33,775 nucleotides of DNA from Brevibacterium sp. (GCF_031179145.1 NZ_JAPSIB010000020.1:59541-93315); one strand, 5' to 3'; positions 25,498-33,646 are shown, counted from the first letter of the stretch. Made by a program: numbers and translations. The notes: generated by a model from the letters alone, not told the origin.

Positions 25498-26046
25498 TCA
25501 GGTTTCGGCGAGATCCTTGAGCCTGTGCATCGAGGCGAGCAGCTTCTCGGGAGTCGTCGATCGCGCACGAGGAAGACGACGCACGTCTCGCAGCTGGGTC
25601 CAGTCATAAGTGTGGCGGACGGTCGAACTCGTCTCACCCAGAGCTTCAATCTCCCATTTCCACTTCTGCCCGAACGGTTCGCCGCCGACTTCGGAGGGCT
25701 TCCAGGCGATGAGCTCGCCTTCGACGAACTCGACGACATGGTTCTCGCGCTCCACCTCTTTCGTCAGCGTCGTGATGAACGAGACTCCCGGGCCCGTGAC
25801 ACGCTGGCCAGGAGCGGAGGCGGCCACATTGTCATTGCCGTCCCAGTCCGCGTGCCGAGCGGGGTCGGCGATGAGTTCGAACACCTCGGCGGCGGGTGCA
25901 TTGATCGTCAATTCCGCGCTGACGACCTTGAGGCTGTCGTCGATGGTGTCGAAGACCGACTCGTCGATCGATTCGGGATCGACGGAGGCAGGATCGACGT
26001 CGTAGGGATCGATGTTGTCAGGGTCGGTCGGGGTGGGCTCGGTCAT
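25498..26046 (-). CDS. SRPBCC/polyketide cyclase family protein
   Basis: From the ATG at 26044-26046 (GAAGGGA site upstream) the product has 182 residues. The first 45 are acidic with repeated D-P-x-S/D units. The rest is a START/Bet v1-like domain: KVVSAELTINAPAAEVFELIADPARHADWDG is the standard N-terminal strand and helix of the SRPBCC polyketide cyclase/dehydrase group, and the closing helix EKLLASMHRLKDLAET is typical. These proteins bind hydrophobic ligands in a deep pocket. No ligand can be predicted. The gene converges on prpE with an 18-base gap. Confidence 0.8.
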   Translation of the reverse strand: MTEPTPTDPDNIDPYDVDPASVDPESIDESVFDTIDDSLKVVSAELTINAPAAEVFELIADPARHADWDGNDNVAASAPGQRVTGPGVSFITTLTKEVERENHVVEFVEGELIAWKPSEVGGEPFGQKWKWEIEALGETSSTVRHTYDWTQLRDVRRLPRARSTTPEKLLASMHRLKDLAET

Positions 26047-26159
26047 GGAATTCCCTTCTCCATCCGTCTGCGAATCCCTGCGACGAGCGGCAGAGACTGC
26101 GAGCGGCAGTTGCAGTATCGTCTTCATCGTAGGCCCACATCTGCCACCTGGTGCGGCGA

Positions 26160-27623
26160 TCAGTCCTCCAGGGCCCGGTCCTGTCGTTCAGCCCTGGCCG
26201 CCTCGGTGCTGAAACGGGTGAAGAGCCGCGACGAGTCACTGGACAGCGACAGGAGCACCGCGACCTGCATAGCGATGGTCGAGAGCGCGTAGAGGTTGGT
26301 GGCGAGTTCACGATCCCCGCTGAAGTAGTTCGTCATCGACACGATCACCGAGGCCGATGACAGTGCCAGCAGCCACAGCCTAGCCCTGTTGCTGCCCCGG
26401 ATCACGGACACGGCGGCCATGACCTGCAAGCAGCCGATGACGAAGCTGAGACCGATGAGGATCTGGGCGCCGATCAGCTCCGACTGGTCGTTCGTGTCGA
26501 AGCTGGCGATCTGCGCCAAGGGAGAGAACTCGGTCTGCAGCCACTGCCAGCCGAGCACCGCGCTGGCCACACCGGTGAACTGGAAGATGAGCAGAACGAG
26601 GACGAGGAGAGCGCCGATGAGCGTCTGCAGTGGCCGCTTCGACCACAGGACCTTGGCAAGCTCCGGAACGTAGTGCCTGTCGGAGGCCTCGACCGTGAAG
26701 TCGAGTGCGAGGTCGAGGCGTTCCGGGTAGTCGGAGACATCGGGAACCACCTTGTGCACCTCGACGATCGGCAGGTCGCCGTCGGTGATGATCGCATCGC
26801 CTCCGCCGTTGCGGGAGTGGTAGCCGGTGGAGAAGTCCTCGACGTGTTCGACGGTGATGGCCGGATCGGCCGCAGTCACGGTGTCAACGACATAGTCGCG
26901 CTCAATATCGGTGTTCTCGTCGATCTTGTGGGTGAACTGCAGGGTGAACAGTGAGATCCCGACACTCTTGTCGTAGGTGCCCGCGGCCAGCCAATCGGCT
27001 TGGAGGCCTCCGGGCAGCAGCCAGCCGCTCGGGCACTTCCAGAAGCGGACATGATGCCTCTGCCCCGGGTCCCCGTCGACCTCCTGCTGGTAGGCGAAGT
27101 CCTGCCTGCGGCCGAAGAGCAGCAGAGGCGAGACCGGAGCCTCCGGATAGCTTCGCCGCGTCAGAGTCGAGACGAAGATCCTCCAGGTGGACGCCGCCGT
27201 GATCTCCTCGGCCAATGACCACCCTGCCGCTTTCATCGCGTGATGGATCTGCGCCTCCTCACCTCGCCAGGCCAGGTTGACCGGGTCTCCGAGGAGCCCG
27301 TCCGAGGTCCGGGTCCGGCCGATGAAGTAGTTGGGGACATAGATCTGCGAGAAGATGCGGTGCAGCCTGGGCAACGCCAGGTAGGAGATGACCACCCAGA
27401 CCACCAGCAGGGTGAGAACCTGCCACCAGCCGAGCGAGAATCCCTTGAACAGAATGACCATGGCCAACCAGGTCGAGGCGGCCCCGCCGAACAGGAAGAA
27501 GACATAGTCGAGCACACCGGTCACCGTGAAGTGGTGTCGCCGGAACACGAACGGCTGCCTGGATCGCCGATCGCGCGGCCCCTCCCCGGATTGAGGGTCG
27601 GGCGTCGTCCTGCGGGAGTTCAT
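26160..27623 (-). CDS. LssY C-terminal domain membrane protein
   Basis: The ATG at 27621-27623 gives 487 residues. About six hydrophobic helices are seen: near 35-57 and 62-87 before a soluble middle part, then at about 333-360, 384-406, 414-433 and 443-461. The middle part, with DPVNLAWRGEEAQIHHAMKA (113-132), SYPEAPVSPLLLFGRRQDFA (158-177) and RHHVRFWKCP (189-198), matches the LssY C-terminal domain. Its biochemical role is not known; the domain is often found next to or fused with PAP2 phosphatases. Here no phosphatase domain is fused. A GTG/ATG-open frame extends upstream to 27803 but has poor coding signal. The SRPBCC gene follows 113 bases downstream on the same strand. Confidence 0.78.
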   Translation of the reverse strand: MNSRRTTPDPQSGEGPRDRRSRQPFVFRRHHFTVTGVLDYVFFLFGGAASTWLAMVILFKGFSLGWWQVLTLLVVWVVISYLALPRLHRIFSQIYVPNYFIGRTRTSDGLLGDPVNLAWRGEEAQIHHAMKAAGWSLAEEITAASTWRIFVSTLTRRSYPEAPVSPLLLFGRRQDFAYQQEVDGDPGQRHHVRFWKCPSGWLLPGGLQADWLAAGTYDKSVGISLFTLQFTHKIDENTDIERDYVVDTVTAADPAITVEHVEDFSTGYHSRNGGGDAIITDGDLPIVEVHKVVPDVSDYPERLDLALDFTVEASDRHYVPELAKVLWSKRPLQTLIGALLVLVLLIFQFTGVASAVLGWQWLQTEFSPLAQIASFDTNDQSELIGAQILIGLSFVIGCLQVMAAVSVIRGSNRARLWLLALSSASVIVSMTNYFSGDRELATNLYALSTIAMQVAVLLSLSSDSSRLFTRFSTEAARAERQDRALED

Positions 27624-28072
27624 GGGCTCAAGTCTAGTGAGCCGGTTTCCCGGTGGCCGACCTCTTCGCGGAACCGGCTCTTCGAAGTCGGCCTCCGACC
27701 ATGGGGTGGGCCGACCGCCGGAGGAAGGAGCCCGAGCAGGCGGTGGCGACGCAGCGCCGGCTTGCCCTGCCACGCTGCGCCGCCGACGATCAGCCCTTCC
27801 CATGACTGATCACAGCCGACTGCTCGGACCCGAGAGCGACCACCCGCTTGGATTCGCTCAAGGCGTGAGTGAATCCGGCATCCAGGTCGTCGAACAACTC
27901 CCTGGCCGCCATGGCGGACGTCCGCACTGGTTCTTCCTCTGAGTGCAGACTCTCATCCACCACGGACACGAGATCCACGCCTCCGGCCCGGGCACGAGTC
28001 CGCCACTCCAGCCGTAGAATCAAGCCCTTCAGTCGTAGAATCAAGCCATTCCACGAGGAAGCGGAGGAGCGA
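27624..28072. other. 449-base divergent intergenic region with a possible small minus-strand ORF
   Basis: No convincing gene is seen between the LssY_C gene and the GyrI-like gene. A minus-strand frame at 27790-27969 could encode 59 residues from a GTG preceded at 10 bases by GGAGG; it includes AARELFDDLDAGFTHALSES and has fairly high third-position GC. I give it about one chance in four. Near the right end, CGTAGAATCAAGCC plus TTC is duplicated (28013-28030 and 28034-28051, one mismatch). Confidence 0.3.
28013..28051. repeat. 18-bp direct repeat upstream of the GyrI-like gene
   Basis: Two copies beginning CGTAGAATCAAGCC lie 21 bases apart (28013-28030 and 28034-28051) and differ at one base. 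A period of two helical turns places both on one face of the DNA, as for a tandem operator, but a simple duplication is equally possible. Confidence 0.45.
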
Positions 28073-28699
28073 GTGGACAAGGTCGATCTGAAGAAGACAG
28101 TCGTGGGATTCAGGGCGAAATCCGGTGAGTTCTCCACGGTCGAGATCCCCGACAGGCGCTACCTCATGATCGACGGTCACGGCGATCCGAACACGTCCTC
28201 CGAATTCAGCTCGGCCGTTGAGACCCTGTATCCGCTCGCCTACGCGCTGAAGTTCCTCAGCAAGCGGGAGCTCGATCGCGACTACGTCGTCCCACCCCTC
28301 GAGGGCCTGTGGTGGGCCGAGGACATGAGCGTCTTCACGAGCGCCCGGGACAAGTCGAAATGGGATTTCACGCTCATGCTCCTCGTCCCCGACTGGCTCG
28401 ACGCGGGCCACGTCGGAGCTGCCACCGAGGCCGTGGCCGGGAAGAAGGACGTCCCCCGCCTCGGCGAGTTGAGGTTCGAGCTGCTGTGCGAGGGCACGTG
28501 CATCCAGACGCTGCACATCGGTTCCTTCGACGCCGAGGCGGCGGTGCTCGATCACCTTCACCACGAAGTGATCCCTGGAGCCGGCTTCGAGCTCAGCGGC
28601 ACCCATCACGAGATCTATCTCAGCGACTTCCGCAGAGTCGCCCCGGAAAAGCTGCGGACCATCCTGCGCCAGCCGGTGCAGCCGTCAGCTCCCTCCTGA
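28073..28699 (+). CDS. GyrI-like small-molecule binding domain protein
   Basis: From the GTG at 28073 (GCGGAGGAG site upstream) the product has 208 residues. Blocks such as TVEIPDRRYLMIDGHGDPNT (19-38), AVETLYPLAYALKF and GLWWAEDM match the GyrI-like/SOUL-type effector-binding fold found in stand-alone form in many bacteria. These proteins bind, and in some cases hydrolyse, small lipophilic cyclic compounds and have been linked to toxin or drug resistance. The acidic WWAE pocket is the common signature. No DNA-binding domain is present, so it is not a complete MerR or AraC regulator. The 3' end overlaps the convergent small membrane protein by 15 bases. Confidence 0.83.
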   Translation: MDKVDLKKTVVGFRAKSGEFSTVEIPDRRYLMIDGHGDPNTSSEFSSAVETLYPLAYALKFLSKRELDRDYVVPPLEGLWWAEDMSVFTSARDKSKWDFTLMLLVPDWLDAGHVGAATEAVAGKKDVPRLGELRFELLCEGTCIQTLHIGSFDAEAAVLDHLHHEVIPGAGFELSGTHHEIYLSDFRRVAPEKLRTILRQPVQPSAPS

Positions 28700-28930
28700 C
28701 CACTCCCCAGTCGACGGAGTCTGCGACGGCACTGGAGGAGAACTGGGGTCGAACCCATGGCTGCGGCTGATCTCAGGGGTCGGAACATCGGCAGTGGAGC
28801 CGAGCACGACGAAGAGGGCGACGACGATGGCCATCACCGAGATAAATCCCACGATGACCACAGAGATCAGCGCGATGAGACATCCGACGGTGGGTGCTGC
28901 ACCCTGCCGACGACGAGCGAAGAAGACCAC
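28685..28930 (-). CDS. Small single-pass membrane protein
   Basis: The 81-residue product starts at GTG (28928-28930) with AGGA seven bases upstream. A basic N-terminus (FARRRQG) precedes one long hydrophobic helix (about residues 17-44, VGCLIALISVVIVGFISVMA onward). A polar Pro/Ser-rich tail follows. I do not recognise a family. It overlaps the GyrI-like gene by 15 bases tail to tail and is divergent from the lysozyme-like gene. Support comes from the ribosome site, topology and codon use only. Confidence 0.5.
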   Translation of the reverse strand: MVFFARRRQGAAPTVGCLIALISVVIVGFISVMAIVVALFVVLGSTADVPTPEISRSHGFDPSSPPVPSQTPSTGEWSGGS

Positions 28931-29142
28931 GGTTTGATCCTATTCCCACAACTCTGCATGACCGATCCGTAGAGTCAGCGACAGTCCCGTCGGATCCGCG
29001 GAGACCGCTGGCGCCAACGACCTCCGATGTGAGTCGCAGAACCCCACCCATGCACGCCATATTGCGTTTTTGTGACAATCGCCAAGCCTTAATCCGGCGT
29101 GGACTCACGAATCATTAAGTTCGTTGCCTTATCGTTATATTC

Positions 29143-29730
29143 ATGCCTCGCCAGACTCGTCATCGCCAGGGCCGCCGGTCCATGCTCCGCGGCGCCCTGA
29201 TCGGGCTGGGAGCGGCAGTCACAGCACTGCTGGTTGCCGCCGTCGTCATCGTCAACGCTCCAGTGTCCTTCGGATCGACCGCAATCAGGCAGGTGCAGAT
29301 GGCCACCGTGAATCAGCTCAGCGCCGAACAGGTCGAGCACGCCCGCCTCATCATCGGGATCGGGCGCGGGGGCGGATTCGACGACCACGCGATCCGAATC
29401 GCTCTGATGACCGCGCTGCAGGAATCCTCCCTGCGCAACATCGACCACGGCGACCGCGACTCCCTGGGCCTGTTCCAGCAACGGCCCTCCCAGGGCTGGG
29501 GAGAGCCTGAGAAGCTCACCGATCCCGTGTTCGCGACGAAGTCGTTCTACGGCATCAATCCCGAGATCGACAACCCCGGCCTCGAGCAGATACCCGACTG
29601 GCAGTCGATGTCGCCGACCGAAGCCGCTCAAGCAGTGCAGCGCTCCGCGTTCCCCAGTGCCTACGAGCAGTGGGAGAGCCTGGCCACTGACCTCGTCAGC
29701 TCGCAGAACGACGTCGAGGCCATGCACTGA
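29143..29730 (+). CDS. Membrane-anchored lysozyme-fold (transglycosylase-like) protein
   Basis: The 195-residue protein has a basic N-terminus and one helix (about residues 16-38), so it is anchored or secreted. The motif ALQESSLRNI (Glu94) followed by DSLGLFQQRPSQGWG (106-120) matches the catalytic-Glu and GLFQ signature of SLT/lysozyme-like domains. The C-terminal QAVQRSAFPSAYEQWE block is typical of an actinobacterial group often left as hypothetical. It may cut peptidoglycan to remodel the wall. No ribosome site is evident: TATCGT lies 7 bases before the ATG, so a leaderless transcript is possible. The lipoprotein gene follows after 17 bases, an operon-like spacing. Confidence 0.75.
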   Translation: MPRQTRHRQGRRSMLRGALIGLGAAVTALLVAAVVIVNAPVSFGSTAIRQVQMATVNQLSAEQVEHARLIIGIGRGGGFDDHAIRIALMTALQESSLRNIDHGDRDSLGLFQQRPSQGWGEPEKLTDPVFATKSFYGINPEIDNPGLEQIPDWQSMSPTEAAQAVQRSAFPSAYEQWESLATDLVSSQNDVEAMH

Positions 29731-29747
29731 GAAGGAACTACACTGTC

Positions 29748-30731
29748 GTGGTGAAGTTTGCCATCGCCCTCCCCCTCTCTGCCCTGACAGCCGCCGCGGT
29801 CCTCGGACTCGGCGGCTGTGCTGTTCTTCCCGACTCCGCCCGTCAGACCGACGGCCCCTACCCGCAGACGATCGACTCGCCGTACGGCAGCGCGACGATC
29901 GAGGACCGTCCGACGAAGGTCGCCGTCGTCAGTGACGTCGACCTCGACATCGCCCTTGCCCTCGGCGTCGATCCCGTCATCGCTCCGGCATCGGAGAGTT
30001 CGGGCTCGATCAGCCCGTGGGCCGAGGAGTCGCTCAAGGACAATGGCTTTGAGACTCCGCCGACGTTCGACGCATCCAACGGCCCCGACATCGCCGCGAT
30101 CACGAAAGCCCAGCCCGACGTCATCCTCGCCACGGGCCTGCAGGACGCCGGCGACAGCTTCGACGAGCTCTCAGAGATCGCGCCCGTCGTCGCCACCACC
30201 CCGGATTCCACCTGGACGGAGAGGACGGCAGCGGTGGCCACAGCACTCGACGAGGCAGCCGCGGCGAAGAGGGCCGTCAGCGACATCAAAGCCGAGACGA
30301 AGGATATCGCCTCGAGCCACCTCGAATTCGAGGACACGAGATACACCCTCGCGGATGTGCAGAAGAACTCGATCGACTACCTCTCCTACGACGGCAGCGA
30401 CGACAGCTTCTTCACCGACCTCGGGCTGCTCACCGCCGCAGAGGCGTCTCAGTACTCCGCCGAGAAGCACTCGGTGAGGAAGGCCGAGGTCGACACCCTC
30501 GACGCCGACGTCCTCTTCATCCATTTCCCCGACGAGGGACAGGGACTGCTCGACGAATCCGATCTCTCCGACCCGTTCTACCGTGAAGTCAAGGTCATCC
30601 GCGGCAAGCACTACTCCGTGCTCAGCGATGATGAGTTCGCCGCCCTGACCAACCTCTCCCCGCTCAGCTACCCGTGGCTGCTCGACAAACTGCCCACTGC
30701 CATCAGAAAGGCCGAGCAGGGCCGACTCTGA
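29748..30731 (+). CDS. Iron-siderophore ABC transporter substrate-binding lipoprotein
   Basis: The 327-residue protein starts at GTG (29748; the next codon is also GTG) after AAGGA. A signal peptide ends in the lipobox LGGC, with Cys24 as the lipidation site. The FepB/BtuF-type two-lobe fold shows RPTKVAVVSDVDLDIALALGVDPV (lobe 1), DIAAITKAQPDVILATGLQD and EIAPVVATTPDSTWTE. The family delivers ferric siderophores or heme to an FecCD-type permease. No permease or ATPase gene adjoins it, and no clear DtxR box is visible, so its transporter partner must be elsewhere. It is probably co-transcribed with the lysozyme-like gene. Confidence 0.87.
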   Translation: MVKFAIALPLSALTAAAVLGLGGCAVLPDSARQTDGPYPQTIDSPYGSATIEDRPTKVAVVSDVDLDIALALGVDPVIAPASESSGSISPWAEESLKDNGFETPPTFDASNGPDIAAITKAQPDVILATGLQDAGDSFDELSEIAPVVATTPDSTWTERTAAVATALDEAAAAKRAVSDIKAETKDIASSHLEFEDTRYTLADVQKNSIDYLSYDGSDDSFFTDLGLLTAAEASQYSAEKHSVRKAEVDTLDADVLFIHFPDEGQGLLDESDLSDPFYREVKVIRGKHYSVLSDDEFAALTNLSPLSYPWLLDKLPTAIRKAEQGRL

Positions 30732-30769
30732 GTCGACTGCGACTCCGATCTCCACGCACCCATCTCGCG

Positions 30770-32185
30770 TTATCGAGCCTGGAGCTGAGCGAGAGCTTCG
30801 CCGAGTCGCCGCATCGCCTCCGTGAAACCAGCCGGATTGGGACCAGCGAAGTTGAGGCGGACAAACCCGGCCGGCGCCTCGGCGGGGAACCAATCCGCAC
30901 CCCCGGTGATCAGCACATTGACGTCGGCGGCGGCCTTGACGAACTCGTCGACGTCGATGCCGAGCGGCAGCCGCACCCACAGGTTGAGGCCGCCGGTCGG
31001 AACCTGTTCGAGTCGGAGGTCGGGGGCTTCAGCCCTGAGCGCCGCCGCAAGCGAATCCCGACGAGTCCGCAACTGACGACCGAGACTCCGCAGATGCGTC
31101 CGCCACGCCGGGCGAGTGACGACATCGAGGGCGGCGGCCTGGAGGATCGGGCTGACGTACATCGCCTCGGCGCTCACGACAGTGCGGATCCGCTCACGTG
31201 CCGGGCCGCGCGCGACGACTGCGGCGACGCGGAGCGCCGGGGACACGCTTTTGGTCAGTGATCGGATGTAGATGATGTGGCCGTCGGCGTCATCGGCGAC
31301 GAGCGGCTGCGACACGGCGTCAATCCCGAAGTCATGTGCCCAGTCGTCTTCGACGAGGAACGCCCGCCGCGACCGCACAAGGTCGAGGACGTCCGCCCTC
31401 AGGTTTGGGCTCCAATGCGCGCCGGTGGGATTGGCGAAGTTCGGCTGCGCATAGAAGGCTGTGGCTCCGGAACGTTCGAATGCCTCGTCGAGGACATCGG
31501 GACTGGGTCCGTCGATCCCCGAGGGAACCGGAATCAGACGGACGCCGGAATGCCTCGCGGCGGCGATGAGACCCCAGTAGGTCGGGGATTCCACGACGAG
31601 GGATCCTCCGGATCCGACCACGGAGCGCAGAATCGATGCCAGACCGCTCTGGCTGCCGGGAATGATCGTGACATCGGACGGATTCGGTTCCGATACGTGC
31701 CGCGAGGTGCCGTCAGCGAGCTCGGTGGCGAACCAGGACTGCAGGTCGCCGTCGCCGGCGGTCGGCGCACGGCGCAGGCTGTTCTCGGTTCGGGCCATTC
31801 TGTTCAGCGCCGTTCTGACCAGGTCCTTGGGGAGGAGACCCGGATCGGGATACCCGCTGTGCAGAGCGAAGACGTCGTTGCTCGCGATCTGCAGTGCCGC
31901 CATCGACGAGGTGAACGCAGGTTCGCGCTGACTCAGTGCGGCCGTCTGCCAGCTCAGATCGGGAGGGGCGATCGACCGGACCGCGCGAACGAACGTGCCG
32001 ACCCCGGGCCGCGACTCCACGAGTCCACGGCGCGCGAGCGTGCTCAGAGCTTTCTGCACCGTCACGGGAGACGCTTGGAAGCGAGCGACCAGCGATCTGG
32101 AGGAAGGGAGCTTCTCCCCCGGCGCCGCGGAGTCGATCCACTGAGTGAGTTCCGCGACGATCCTGGAACTGCTATCGTAGGTCAT
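30770..32185 (-). CDS. MocR-type regulator (GntR DNA-binding domain plus aminotransferase domain)
   Basis: The ATG at 32183-32185 gives 471 residues. Residues 1-70 are a GntR winged helix (SRIVAELTQWIDSAAPGEKL, RSLVARFQASPVTVQKALSTL, RRGLVESRPGVGTFV). Residues 100-471 are a fold-type I aminotransferase domain with NFANPTGAHW (249-258), VEDDWAHDFG (278-287) and the PLP-binding Lys312 in SLTKSVSPALR. MocR proteins sense amino compounds or PLP and usually act on a divergent neighbour. Here the EamA exporter is divergent and the two start codons overlap by 2 bases, which fits that scheme. The ATG has no ribosome site, so a leaderless mRNA is likely. Confidence 0.92.
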   Translation of the reverse strand: MTYDSSSRIVAELTQWIDSAAPGEKLPSSRSLVARFQASPVTVQKALSTLARRGLVESRPGVGTFVRAVRSIAPPDLSWQTAALSQREPAFTSSMAALQIASNDVFALHSGYPDPGLLPKDLVRTALNRMARTENSLRRAPTAGDGDLQSWFATELADGTSRHVSEPNPSDVTIIPGSQSGLASILRSVVGSGGSLVVESPTYWGLIAAARHSGVRLIPVPSGIDGPSPDVLDEAFERSGATAFYAQPNFANPTGAHWSPNLRADVLDLVRSRRAFLVEDDWAHDFGIDAVSQPLVADDADGHIIYIRSLTKSVSPALRVAAVVARGPARERIRTVVSAEAMYVSPILQAAALDVVTRPAWRTHLRSLGRQLRTRRDSLAAALRAEAPDLRLEQVPTGGLNLWVRLPLGIDVDEFVKAAADVNVLITGGADWFPAEAPAGFVRLNFAGPNPAGFTEAMRRLGEALAQLQAR

Positions 32186-32201
32186 GAAAGATAACAATAG
32201 C
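32171..32201. promoter_or_regulatory. Divergent leaderless promoters and candidate MocR operator
   Basis: TATCGT (32173-32178) lies 5 bases before the plus ATG at 32184; on the minus strand TATTGT (32199-32194) lies 8 bases before the ATG at 32185. Both fit the actinobacterial -10 form TANNNT at leaderless distance. GCTATCGTA (32171-32179) and AACAATAGC (32193-32201) form an inverted repeat matching at 7 of 9 positions around both start codons. Confidence 0.4.
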
Positions 32202-33140
32202 GCTACTTCCATTTCGGTCGACCCGCTACTCCATGGATCGAAGCAATCGGGCCTGTGGTGGGGCTTCCTCGGAGTGGTCGCGTTCTCCTTCACCGTCCCT
32301 CTCACCCGCATCGCGGCCGAATCCGGGACGATGTCTCCGCTCTTCCTCGGTGTCGGCCGCGCCGCAGTCGCCTCGGTGCTGGCCGGTCTCATCCTCATCT
32401 TCGTCGGACGGCAACGCCGGGGGACCACAGCTGCACTGCGCATCCCCAGCCGAACGCAGTGCCTGCGCCTTCTCCTCGTGGCCGGCGGAATCGTCCTCGG
32501 CTTTCCACTGCTGACCTCATTCGCACTCGCCCACACCTCGGCGTCCCATGGCGCCGTCGTCATCGCGCTCCTGCCCGCAGCCACTGCCGCGGCCGCAGTC
32601 TTCCGCACCCGAGAGGCCACCGGCCTGCGCTTCTGGCTGATGGCGGGGGCCAGTGCCGTGGTCGCAGTGGTGTTCGCTCTGGTGCACGGCGACGGGTTCG
32701 GTGAGCTCGGAGCGGCGGATGCGCTTCTCTTCGCCGCCGTCGTCGCGGCGGCGATCGGCTATGCCGAGGGCGGTGTGCTGGCCCGGGAGCTCGGGTCCTG
32801 GCAGACGGTGTCATGGGCGCTCGTCCTGTCCGCGCCGATCACCGTCGGCCTCACCCTCGCCTCGGCGGCAGCAGCCCCGCCCCACGGCACGATGATCGAG
32901 TGGGCCGCGTTCGGATATCTGGCGGTCGTCAGCATGTTCCTGGGGTTCTTCGCCTGGTATCGCGGGCTTGCCGTCGGGCCGATGGCGCAGGTGTCACAAG
33001 TGCAGCTGAGCCAACCGGTGATGTCCCTCGTCTGGGCGACAGTGCTGCTCGGCGAGACGCTTGAGTGGGAGACCGTTATCTGCGGCGTCGCAGTCATCGG
33101 GTGTGCCGCGCTGACGGTGCGCACCCGGCTGCGATCGTGA
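32184..33140 (+). CDS. EamA/DMT family transporter
   Basis: The 318-residue protein is a ten-helix drug/metabolite transporter with two EamA repeats. The first begins near residue 25 (WGFLGVVAFSFTVPLTRIAA) and the second near residue 160 (LGAADALLFAAVVAAAIGYA). The closing VSQVQLSQPVMSLVWATVLLGETLEWETVICGVAVIG is typical. Such proteins export amino acids or related metabolites. The only plausible start is the ATG at 32184, immediately after an in-frame stop. It is divergent from the MocR gene with overlapping starts, so it is the probable regulatory target. The final 17 or so bases are duplicated downstream (33159-33183). Confidence 0.9.
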   Translation: MKDNNSATSISVDPLLHGSKQSGLWWGFLGVVAFSFTVPLTRIAAESGTMSPLFLGVGRAAVASVLAGLILIFVGRQRRGTTAALRIPSRTQCLRLLLVAGGIVLGFPLLTSFALAHTSASHGAVVIALLPAATAAAAVFRTREATGLRFWLMAGASAVVAVVFALVHGDGFGELGAADALLFAAVVAAAIGYAEGGVLARELGSWQTVSWALVLSAPITVGLTLASAAAAPPHGTMIEWAAFGYLAVVSMFLGFFAWYRGLAVGPMAQVSQVQLSQPVMSLVWATVLLGETLEWETVICGVAVIGCAALTVRTRLRS

Positions 33141-33183
33141 GCGCGCGAATCCAAGGCCGTGCACACCCGGCTGCGATCGTGAG
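33117..33183. repeat. 25-bp direct repeat at the end of the EamA gene
   Basis: Bases 33117-33141 and 33159-33183 match at 24 of 25 positions and share CACCCGGCTGCGATCGTGAG exactly. The first copy holds the last codons and stop of the EamA gene; the second lies 28 bases before the ArsR start. Confidence 0.7.
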
Positions 33184-33210
33184 GGCCGCCGATTCCGGTA
33201 ATCTCTACCC

Positions 33211-33570
33211 ATGGCCTCCACTCAAGACCCCGTCCCGGTCAGCGATGATGTCGCAGCCCTCCTGCGCAACCCCGAGGACAACCTCGAGGCCATCACCGAG
33301 ACCGCCGATCTGTTCAAGGCCCTCGCCACTCCCTCACGGCTGAAGATGCTTCTGGTCCTCGCCCACGGCGAGGCGACCGTGACTCACATCGTCGAATCGA
33401 CCGGACTGTCCCAGCCCCTGGTGTCCCAGCATCTGAAGTTCCTGCGCGGGCTCCACCTCGTCGGAGTCAATCGCATCGGACGCGAGGCCTACTACTCGCT
33501 CAAGGACGACCACGTCGCCCACATCATCCTCGACGCCCTGGCCCACACGGTGGAGGCGCACGAGCACTGA
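33211..33570 (+). CDS. ArsR/SmtB family metal-sensing repressor
   Basis: The 119-residue protein is a winged-helix repressor. ADLFKALATPSRLKMLLVLAHGEATVTHIV and the recognition helix region LSQPLVSQHLKFLRGLHLVG are typical of ArsR/SmtB. The last helix contains Asp99, His101, His112 and Glu115, exactly the D-x-H-x10-H-x2-E pattern of the alpha-5 zinc site of SmtB/CzrA. The alpha-3 metal-thiolate motif (ELCVCD) is absent. The protein should be a zinc-type sensor (possibly Ni/Co) that leaves DNA when metal binds. Normally such genes adjoin zur or an efflux pump; here a repeat region follows, so the target is not visible. Confidence 0.93.
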   Translation: MASTQDPVPVSDDVAALLRNPEDNLEAITETADLFKALATPSRLKMLLVLAHGEATVTHIVESTGLSQPLVSQHLKFLRGLHLVGVNRIGREAYYSLKDDHVAHIILDALAHTVEAHEH

Positions 33571-33614
33571 GCCCAGCTCTCCCCATAGTCGTGGCCGCCG
33601 AGCAGTCGTTACCG

Positions 33615-33646
33615 CCGAGCGGACCACTTCGTCGCGAGCGGACCAC
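33615..33646 (+). repeat. Second locus of the CGAGCGGACCACTTC repeat
   Basis: CCGAGCGGACCACTTC (33615-33630) is identical to the arms of the element at 14505-14616. A second, shorter copy, GCGAGCGGACCAC, follows at 33634-33646 in the same orientation. It lies between the ArsR gene and the inverted repeat at 33652. Confidence 0.7.

Noticed and set aside
30730..30745. Small hairpin GAGTCG-ACTG-CGACTC after the siderophore-binding gene
   Set aside because: The stem is only 6 bp, includes the stop codon and has no T-tract; too weak to call a terminator.
32186..32620. N-terminal extension of the MocR gene into the EamA gene
   Set aside because: The added residues are low-complexity and Arg/Ala/Thr-rich, and the GntR domain begins exactly at the ATG at 32185.
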